Shown: positions 32,442-37,653 of the stretch, in pieces
Position numbering within the stretch: position 1 is the stretch's first letter
Layout of the letters: each line of letters opens with the position of its first letter
Source: Acidobacteria bacterium 28-1
GTDB lineage: Bacteria > Acidobacteriota > Blastocatellia > Pyrinomonadales > Pyrinomonadaceae
DNA: 37,653 nucleotides
Direction of reading: 5' to 3'
Assembly (NCBI GenBank): GCA_002050365.1
Contig: MWYZ01000074.1
Coordinates: 1 to 37,653, forward strand
Position numbers and translations under genes: made by a program
The notes under the pieces: generated by a model
The model's input: the letters and a program-made list of their open reading frames with translations, nothing else
The model's database searches: none
What the model was told of the DNA's origin: nothing

Positions 32442-33899
32442 TTACGATTTGCTCTTAGAGTTTTGCTTATGAATTTTTACCCGTGCAGCCGCTTCTTCTC
32501 TTTCAATCGTTTCTTGTTCACCGGTCTCCATATTTTTAAGCGTAACTTTATTTTCTGCAAGTTCGCTCTCACCCAAAATGCAGACGAACGGCACATTGAT
32601 TTGCGCGGCGTATTTAAATTGTTTGCCAAGTTTGTCGGCTTCGGGATAAACGAGAACGCGCAATTTTTGTTGTCTTAATTCGCCCGCTAATTTCAAAGAT
32701 TCGCCGATTGATTCTTCGTTCCAGACGGTTATTAAAACGTCAGCCGAATTTGTTTCTAATTCCTTCGGAAACATTCCGCGTTCTTCCATTACGACGAGGA
32801 TTCTTTCCAAACCCAAACTAAAACCGCACGCGGGAATTTCCTCTTTGCCGAACATTCCAATAAGTCCGTCGTAACGCCCGCCTCCGCCGATACTGACATT
32901 AAAATCCTCAAATTCAGAATCAGCATCCAAATTGATTTCCATAATTGCACCAGTGTAATAAGATAAACCACGAGCAAGCATCGGACTTATTATTACTCTT
33001 CCCTCAAGATTGTTAATTCTTACAAATTCAAGAATCTTTTTAATATCAGAAAGCCCTTGCTCTCCTTCTTGACCTTTAATAAAGCTTGATATTATTTCCA
33101 ATACATCTTCATTATATTTATTAAATGCCACATTTCTCTTGTGCTCCATTGTTCTATCTGCAAATTCTTGATTAATCTCTCTTCTTTTATTTAGAATAGA
33201 TCGAAAAAAAGGCGCGAGTTTAAGAAAATTTTCAGATAAATTTAGTTTCATAGCTTCGTTGAATACTGCCTCATCTCCAATTTTGTCAAATTTATCGAGT
33301 GTAATTAACGCCTCAACGTGCCGCTCTTTTGGTACGTTCACAGAATTTAACATTGCAGATAAAATTTTTCGGTGATTTAGTTGAATAACAAATCCTTTAA
33401 ATTTCAACTTGTGCAAAATCTCGCTCACCGCCGCGCAGAGTTCGGCTTCGACAATCATCGAACTTGAACCGATTGCGTCAACGTCGCATTGATAAAATTC
33501 CCGAAAGCGTCCACGCGCCGGACGGTCGGCTCGCCAGACGGGTTGAATCTGATAGCGTTTGAAAAAGCGCGGCAAATCGTTTTTGTGATTGGCGACGACG
33601 CGGGCGAGCGGAACGGTTAAATCGTAGCGTAAGGCGAGGTCGGATAAATCTTTTTCGGAAGCACTTTGTTCGAGTTTTTCGCCGCGCTTCAGGATTTTAT
33701 AGATTAGCTGATTGCCTTCTTCGCCGTATTTGCCCGTCAAGGTTTCGAGATTTTCGACGGCGGGTGTTTCGAGCGGCTCAAAGCCGTAGGATTCGTAAAC
33801 TTCTTTGATAATTTCGATAACGTATTCGCGTTTGCGAACTTCGATAGGCAGAAAATCGCGCATACCACGCGCCGGATTTGTATTGGTTGGTGCTGACAT
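32442..33899 (-). CDS. hisS: Histidyl-tRNA synthetase
   Basis: Class II aminoacyl-tRNA synthetase that charges tRNA-His. 485 residues, longer than the usual 420-430 of bacterial HisS because of extra sequence in the middle (about 200-300). Motif 1 region ARGMRDFLPIEVRKREYV (10-27) and KRYQIQPVWRADRPARGR (motif 2, about 115-132) are clear, with EFYQCDVDAIG next to it. The histidine signature is ARGLSYYTGAIMEI, and GFSLGLERILVV is motif 3. The C-terminal anticodon-binding domain ends VTLKNMETGEQETIER. The segment from about 32900 to 33410 is visibly more AT-rich than the two ends, suggesting a mosaic or a different origin. A degenerate copy of its 3' end lies at 30970-31146. Confidence 0.95.
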   Translation of the reverse strand: MSAPTNTNPARGMRDFLPIEVRKREYVIEIIKEVYESYGFEPLETPAVENLETLTGKYGEEGNQLIYKILKRGEKLEQSASEKDLSDLALRYDLTVPLARVVANHKNDLPRFFKRYQIQPVWRADRPARGRFREFYQCDVDAIGSSSMIVEAELCAAVSEILHKLKFKGFVIQLNHRKILSAMLNSVNVPKERHVEALITLDKFDKIGDEAVFNEAMKLNLSENFLKLAPFFRSILNKRREINQEFADRTMEHKRNVAFNKYNEDVLEIISSFIKGQEGEQGLSDIKKILEFVRINNLEGRVIISPMLARGLSYYTGAIMEINLDADSEFEDFNVSIGGGGRYDGLIGMFGKEEIPACGFSLGLERILVVMEERGMFPKELETNSADVLITVWNEESIGESLKLAGELRQQKLRVLVYPEADKLGKQFKYAAQINVPFVCILGESELAENKVTLKNMETGEQETIEREEAAARVKIHKQNSKSKS

Positions 33900-33911
33900 T
33901 TTATTAAATTG

Positions 33912-34092
33912 CCACTAACTTCAGTTAGTGGTCTAGTTTAGAAAATAAAGCGGCTTTAGCCAAAAATTAATAAAAACAAATTTTCCTTTTTGCTTTAGCT
34001 AAAGACTATTCGGAAAAATCATTTTTCACTTTCGGCTAAAGCCGCCTGTTTTCTGACAATTTTTACCACTAGTTAAAGCTATTGGTAATTGA
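33912..34092. repeat. Dispersed palindrome, CCACTAGCTAAAGC family, copy 2
   Basis: CCACTAACT/AGTTAGTGG (33912-33931) is a perfect short hairpin. CGGCTTTAGCC (33951-33961) pairs with GGCTAAAGCCG (34034-34044), and GAAAAAT/ATTTTTC (34013-34027) is nested within. CCACTAGTTAAAGC at about 34067-34080 repeats the family's outer motif. It is the diverged partner of 14394-14516 and lies between hisS and the PagL-like gene. Confidence 0.75.
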
Positions 34093-34102
34093 TAAAGGCA
34101 AC

Positions 34103-34837
34103 TTAAAATTTCTTGAACGTATAGCCGAAATAAAATAAATTCTGATCAAATCCCGGATTGATGTTGCCGGTCGAAGCGTTTGAGATGTGGTGAAATTTAA
34201 AGCCGACGGTGTAACTTCTCGCCGATTCGGTCAAAAATTCCACGCCGCCGCCGCCAGCAAGAGTAAAGTTAAACTGTCTGCCGCGTTGATTCGGCAAAAG
34301 CGGACTGCGGTCGTCGGGAATTGATTTGTTAAAGACGAGAAGACCGGCTTCCGCCGTGATAAACGGTTGGATTTTATTTCTGCGCCGAAAATTTAACTGA
34401 AAACTAACGGGCGTAAGCCCGGCAGCGTAAGCAGTTGTGCGGTCACGGTCAAAAATGAACGTCGTCGGCGAAAGTTGGAGAAGCCGCTGTCTTCGATAAT
34501 TAATTACTGCCACAGGAATAAGGTCAATTTGATATTTGATGGCGAGATTTTCGGTCGTCGCAATGCGGCGCGAATATCGAAGTCCGATTTCGCCAAAAGT
34601 TGACCGGCGCGAACCGCCGAACACGCGCGGAATATCGGGAGCGAATCCGCCCCAAACGGAAAACCCGTTTTTTTTGTCGAACGTATCGTCGTTTTGCACC
34701 GCACCCGCGACGCTTCCATCGGTCGAATTAATTTTTTGCTCGCCTGAAAAATCTTGGGCAAAAATGGTCAACGTCAAAGCCGCAACAATAGTAAAAAAGC
34801 CGGCAACGCGAAAGAAATCAGTGGAAAATTTTCGCAT
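34103..34837 (-). CDS. PagL-like acyloxyacyl hydrolase, outer membrane beta-barrel
   Basis: 244 residues with a signal peptide (about 1-27). The rest is alternating beta strands of a small outer-membrane barrel. Near the C-terminus FHHISNASTGNINPGF (215-230) fits the PagL catalytic motif HxSN; His217 and Ser219 correspond to the His/Ser of the catalytic triad. PagL removes the 3-position acyl chain of lipid A, changing membrane permeability and immune recognition. This homologue is longer at the N-terminus, with a linker of about 30 residues before the barrel. AGGAGA precedes the ATG. Whether it acts on lipid A is inferred. Confidence 0.78.
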   Translation of the reverse strand: MRKFSTDFFRVAGFFTIVAALTLTIFAQDFSGEQKINSTDGSVAGAVQNDDTFDKKNGFSVWGGFAPDIPRVFGGSRRSTFGEIGLRYSRRIATTENLAIKYQIDLIPVAVINYRRQRLLQLSPTTFIFDRDRTTAYAAGLTPVSFQLNFRRRNKIQPFITAEAGLLVFNKSIPDDRSPLLPNQRGRQFNFTLAGGGGVEFLTESARSYTVGFKFHHISNASTGNINPGFDQNLFYFGYTFKKF

Positions 34838-34897
34838 TCAAAGTTTCTCCTAGAAAGTTTTTGCAAATAAAGATACGCGCCGAAAAAAGCGCGTGGC

Positions 34898-35047
34898 TCA
34901 AGCATAAACCAAAACCCAAATTTTGGCGAAAGATTTCAACCGTATTTTGGTTTTCTTCCCATCTATCAATCTTTTGCGCTTTTGTCGCCGAAATAAAAGC
35001 AAACAAAATAAAAATAAACTGCCGAGCAGTTTTAAATAATCAAGCAT
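34898..35047 (-). CDS. Possible 49-residue membrane protein
   Basis: The ORF starts MLDYLKLLGSLFLFCLLLF, one hydrophobic helix, followed by a strongly basic stretch RRQKRKR and KKTKIRLK. A weak AGGGAAA lies about 12 bases upstream of the ATG. It occupies the gap between the PagL-like gene and the carbonic anhydrase gene on the same strand. Chance coding cannot be excluded. Confidence 0.3.
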   Translation of the reverse strand: MLDYLKLLGSLFLFCLLLFRRQKRKRLIDGKKTKIRLKSFAKIWVLVYA

Positions 35048-35080
35048 CAAGCCATTTTCCCTATGTTGATAACATTTCTT

Positions 35081-35593
35081 TTACGACTGATTTTGATAGA
35101 TTCGGCTCAGGGAGACATAATTTCGCCAAAACTTTTCCAAATCCTTCACTTCGTCGTCACCTAACTCACGCTTTACCTTTGCGGGACTTCCCATCACAAG
35201 TGAACGCGGTGGAATTTGCGTGTTCGGCGTTATCAAACTGCCTGCCGCGACCATCGAATTTTTGCCGACGCGAACTCCGTCTAATATAATTGCTCCAATG
35301 CCGATTAAACAGCCCGTTTCAATGTGGCAACCGTGCAAAGTTACGCGGTGTCCGAGCGTTACTTCATCTTCGAGAATCGTCGAATGCGTTTTCCGGGAAA
35401 CGTGAATTATCGAGCCGTCTTGAACATTTGTCCGTGCGCCGATGCGAATGTGATTGACATCTCCGCGTAAAATCGAACCGAACCAAACGCTCGATTCCGC
35501 GCCGATTTCGACCGCGCCAATAATAATTGCATCGTCGGCAACGAAAGCCGATTCGTGAATTTTGGGGGAAAGATTTTGGAATGATTTAATCAT
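35081..35593 (-). CDS. Gamma-carbonic anhydrase family protein
   Basis: A 170-residue left-handed beta-helix made of hexapeptide repeats ((I/V)xxGA...). The zinc ligands expected for the gamma family are present: His64 (SIIHVS), His82 (LGHRVT) and His87 (LHGCH). The 82/87 spacing of five matches the active enzyme. A C-terminal helix closes the trimer. Members hydrate CO2 or have lost activity; the family is also called YrdA/CaiE-like. No strong ribosome binding site was found. A palindromic repeat lies just upstream. Confidence 0.88.
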   Translation of the reverse strand: MIKSFQNLSPKIHESAFVADDAIIIGAVEIGAESSVWFGSILRGDVNHIRIGARTNVQDGSIIHVSRKTHSTILEDEVTLGHRVTLHGCHIETGCLIGIGAIILDGVRVGKNSMVAAGSLITPNTQIPPRSLVMGSPAKVKRELGDDEVKDLEKFWRNYVSLSRIYQNQS

Positions 35594-35608
35594 AATTCAG
35601 AAAATTTT

Positions 35609-35675
35609 AACGCAAAGACGCGGAGGCGCAAAGACACAAAGTTTTAAAATATTCTTTGGTTCTTTCTTTGCGCCT
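35609..35675. repeat. Dispersed palindrome, AACGCAAAGACGC family
   Basis: AGGCGCAAAG (35624-35633) pairs perfectly with CTTTGCGCCT (35666-35675). The left arm begins AACGCAAAGACGCGG. It lies between divergent genes, unlike most others here, so it is not simply a terminator. The 'gcaaagacgc...gcgcaaag' motif is one I have seen between genes in many genomes. Confidence 0.7.
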
Positions 35676-35759
35676 TTCCATTAAAACAACCGTTGGAGTT
35701 TTTAGAAAATTCGTGTCAAACTTTTCTTTTCAAATCAAAAACCAAGGAAGGGAAATTAG

Positions 35760-36380
35760 ATGGCAAAGAAACCGAAAATTTTAGCGTTCGCGTGCAGTCT
35801 GCGCGAGCATTCATACAGCAAACGAGTCGTCAAAACGGCGGTCAAAGGCGCGGAAGTGGCGGGCGCGGAAGTTACCTATATTGATTTGCGCGATTATCCG
35901 ATGCCGATTTACAACGCCGACGACCACGAGAAAAACGGTTTTGACGCGAACGCTTTAAAACTGCAAAAACTTCTTAATGAACACGACGGATTGCTGATAG
36001 GGTCGCCCGAATATAACGCATCTTTGTCCGCCGCGCTGAAAAACACGATTGATTGGACTTCGCGCAAGAGCGACGAATTTAAGCTCGGCGAAGTTTTCAA
36101 AGATAAGGTTGGGGCGATTATGACCGAATCGCCCGGCGCGTTCGGCGGTCTTCGCTGTCTCGGACATTTGCGCGATGTGCTGACAATTTTGCTCGTTAAT
36201 GTTCTGCCATCGGAAATCGCAGTCGGCAAAGTTCACGAAATGTTTGACGGCGACGGCGATGAAATGATTGACGCGAAAATGAAAGGAATTTTGGAAGGCT
36301 TAGGCGCATCGCTTGTTGATATACTGAAAAGGACACACGGCGAAATTGAAGCGGTTTCAACCAAACAATCTCAAGCATAA
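35760..36380 (+). CDS. NADPH-dependent FMN reductase
   Basis: 206 residues with a flavodoxin-like fold. The phosphate-binding loop of FMN is [16 protein letters not shown] (about 7-22), followed by [14 protein letters not shown] (about 43-56) and the signature [20 protein letters not shown] second FMN contact is [16 protein letters not shown]. It reduces FMN or quinones with NADPH in the cytoplasm. Start chosen at ATG 35760 because GGAAGGGAAA precedes it. The threonine aldolase gene starts 1 bp after the stop, so the two are cotranscribed. Confidence 0.9.
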   Translation: MAKKPKILAFACSLREHSYSKRVVKTAVKGAEVAGAEVTYIDLRDYPMPIYNADDHEKNGFDANALKLQKLLNEHDGLLIGSPEYNASLSAALKNTIDWTSRKSDEFKLGEVFKDKVGAIMTESPGAFGGLRCLGHLRDVLTILLVNVLPSEIAVGKVHEMFDGDGDEMIDAKMKGILEGLGASLVDILKRTHGEIEAVSTKQSQA

Positions 36381-36381
36381 A

Positions 36382-37410
36382 ATGATTGACCTGCGAAGTG
36401 ACACAGTTACCAAACCAACCGCCGCGATGCGGAAAGCAATGGCGGAAGCAGAAGTCGGCGACGACGTATATGCCGAAGACCCAACGGTAAATTTGCTTCA
36501 AGAAAAAGCCGCCGAGATTTTCGGAAAAGAAGCTGCGCTTTTCGTGCCGACCGGTTCGATGGGCAATCAAATCGCCGTCAAATTGTACACCAATCAAGGC
36601 GATGAAATCGTTATCGAAGAGCGCGGGCATATTTTTAATTACGAAATGGGAACGCCTGCCGTTGTTGCCGGCGTGATGATTCGTCCGGTGAAAAGCCAGA
36701 CGGGAAGCGGCATTTTGACTTGGGCGGAAATCGAATCTGCCCTGCACGTCAACCAACCTTATTACGCTTGTCCGACCGGTCTTATTTGTCTGGAAAATTC
36801 GCACAATCTCGCCGGCGGCACGGTGATGACGGCGACGCACTGCGCGGAAATTTGCGACCGGGCGCACGAAATCGGCATTCCCGTTCACCTTGACGGCGCG
36901 AGAATTTTTAACGCTTCGGTTGCTTTAGGCGAATCGGTCGCCGAGCTTTCAAAAAATTGCGATTCGGTGCAGTTTTGCTTGTCGAAAGGTTTGGGCGCGC
37001 CGGTCGGTTCCATGCTTTTGGGAACAAAAGATTTTATTGAAGAAGCGAGAGTTTGGCGCAAACGGTTCGGCGGCGGAATGCGGCAAGTCGGAGTTCTGGC
37101 GGCGGCAGGTTTGATTGCTTTGACGGAAACGCCGAAAATTTTGCATCGAGATAATGAAAACGCGAAACGGCTGGCGGAAGGCGTGGCAAATCTGAAAGGC
37201 GTTTCGATTGATGCGGAAAAGGTAGCAACCAACATCTTGATTTTCGATGTTACAAGCGAAAACATTTCGGCGAGCGAAATTTGCGCTCGCCTGAAAGAAC
37301 AAGGAATTTTGGCTTCGGCGTTCGGCAATTCGATTCGGATGGTTACGCACTATGATGTTTCGCGTGAAGATATTGAAAAAACCCTACAAATTTTGTCCTC
37401 GATTATTTAA
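36382..37410 (+). CDS. ltaE: Low-specificity L-threonine aldolase
   Basis: A PLP enzyme that splits L-threonine or L-allo-threonine to glycine and acetaldehyde. 342 residues from the ATG at 36382, which gives the family N-terminus [13 protein letters not shown]; the frame also extends 12 codons upstream into the reductase gene. Motifs: [15 protein letters not shown] (26-40), [11 protein letters not shown] (55-65), [10 protein letters not shown] (169-178, Asp171 at the PLP nitrogen) and [12 protein letters not shown] (199-210, PLP-binding Lys202). The spacing to the upstream reductase is one base. It may provide glycine or degrade threonine. Confidence 0.93.
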   Translation: MIDLRSDTVTKPTAAMRKAMAEAEVGDDVYAEDPTVNLLQEKAAEIFGKEAALFVPTGSMGNQIAVKLYTNQGDEIVIEERGHIFNYEMGTPAVVAGVMIRPVKSQTGSGILTWAEIESALHVNQPYYACPTGLICLENSHNLAGGTVMTATHCAEICDRAHEIGIPVHLDGARIFNASVALGESVAELSKNCDSVQFCLSKGLGAPVGSMLLGTKDFIEEARVWRKRFGGGMRQVGVLAAAGLIALTETPKILHRDNENAKRLAEGVANLKGVSIDAEKVATNILIFDVTSENISASEICARLKEQGILASAFGNSIRMVTHYDVSREDIEKTLQILSSII

Positions 37411-37536
37411 CATAAAAGAAATCTTTTCTTAACCTCATTTTCACTTCTCCTAAATAGACTGTCCCTTAAATTCAAAATCTGCGAGTCGGGTAAAATCCAT
37501 TTCGGTTTTTGCCTTACTTCTTGTCTTTATTAGACA

Positions 37537-37653
37537 TTATTGGAAATAATATATTTCTTCAAAGTTCGTTAAATCAATTGTTTGAAGTGGCTGGCGGAAG
37601 GTTACTCGCAAATTGTGTAACCCACACGCGATTTCCATCACCACATCTGAAAT
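37537..37653 (-). mobile_element. C-terminal end of a DDE transposase (IS5-like), runs off the window
   Basis: The minus strand encodes DVVMEIACGLHNLRVTFRQP and then QTIDLTNFEEIYYFQ and stop. The EIACGLHNLRV segment matches the C-terminal helix with the last catalytic Glu region of IS5/IS1182-type DDE transposases. Only 38 codons are in the window, so the element may be intact beyond it. The left terminal repeat of the element should lie in the next 80 bp (37455-37535), perhaps at GACTGTCCCTTAAATTC (37459-37475), but the other end is not visible. Confidence 0.6.

Noticed and set aside
34861..35289. 142-codon plus-strand reading frame
   Set aside because: It runs opposite the carbonic anhydrase gene and the intergenic gap with no recognisable domain or ribosome binding site.

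Overview
The window looks like a chromosomal segment of a member of Acidobacteriota, most likely of the Blastocatellia/Pyrinomonadaceae type. This rests on the mix of genes rather than on a marker gene. The signs are moderate GC coding sequence, a 1037-residue secreted BNR/sortilin-like repeat protein, secreted proteins with FG-GAP/VCBS-like tails, two DinB-fold proteins, a Uma2 endonuclease, an LolA-like sorting protein and many long intergenic palindromes. No rRNA or tRNA gene and no CRISPR array was seen.

Layout. 1-3.3 kb: a frame-disrupted HEPN-like remnant, the ABC-F factor EttA, a nucleotidyltransferase with a small overlapping partner gene, and a truncated deaminase-like fragment that ends in a 44-nt hairpin. 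3.3-4.8 kb: a hypothetical protein and a lipoprotein on the minus strand. 5.1-11.2 kb: a plus-strand housekeeping run with rsmG, a lysine-rich protein with a GIY-YIG-like C-terminus, a DinB protein, a BaiN-type flavoprotein, then miaA, hfq and tmk. 11.2-18.6 kb: minus-strand secreted proteins (BNR protein, LolA-like protein, small membrane protein, beta-helix protein with a frameshifted FG-GAP tail). 19.1-22.2 kb: plus-strand DNA polymerase III delta-prime, a TonB-C-terminal protein, a DUF2752 protein and a lipoprotein protease, the last three overlapping end to end. 22.3-27.0 kb: the minus-strand dxr / Uma2 / rseP / ispG block of isoprenoid synthesis and membrane proteolysis. 27.2-30.8 kb: a small secreted basic protein, a second DinB protein and a large secreted metalloprotease. 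30.65-31.15 kb: a gene graveyard (FG-GAP tail, PKD piece, duplicated hisS 3' end). 31.2-35.6 kb: a kelch protein, hisS, a PagL-like deacylase and a gamma-carbonic anhydrase homologue on the minus strand. 35.8-37.4 kb: FMN reductase and threonine aldolase on the plus strand, then the C-terminal end of a transposase at the right edge.

How the parts fit. Translation is a recurrent theme (EttA, RsmG, MiaA, HisS, Hfq). dxr and ispG are two enzymes of the MEP pathway flanking the site-2 protease RseP. The secreted set (beta-helix protein, metalloprotease, BNR, kelch) probably acts at the cell surface. The two largest newer secreted proteins share an indel-free 99-residue C-terminal domain with conserved first and last cysteines.

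The most unusual structure is outside the genes. At least seven intergenic spots hold long inverted repeats of several sequence families. Next to ispG lies a 171-bp element with 19-bp perfect inverted ends that enclose three further hairpins. No single large unknown defence system was found. The best candidates for new biology are this element, the shared C-terminal domain, the nucleotidyltransferase/partner pair and the lysine-rich GIY-YIG-like fusion.
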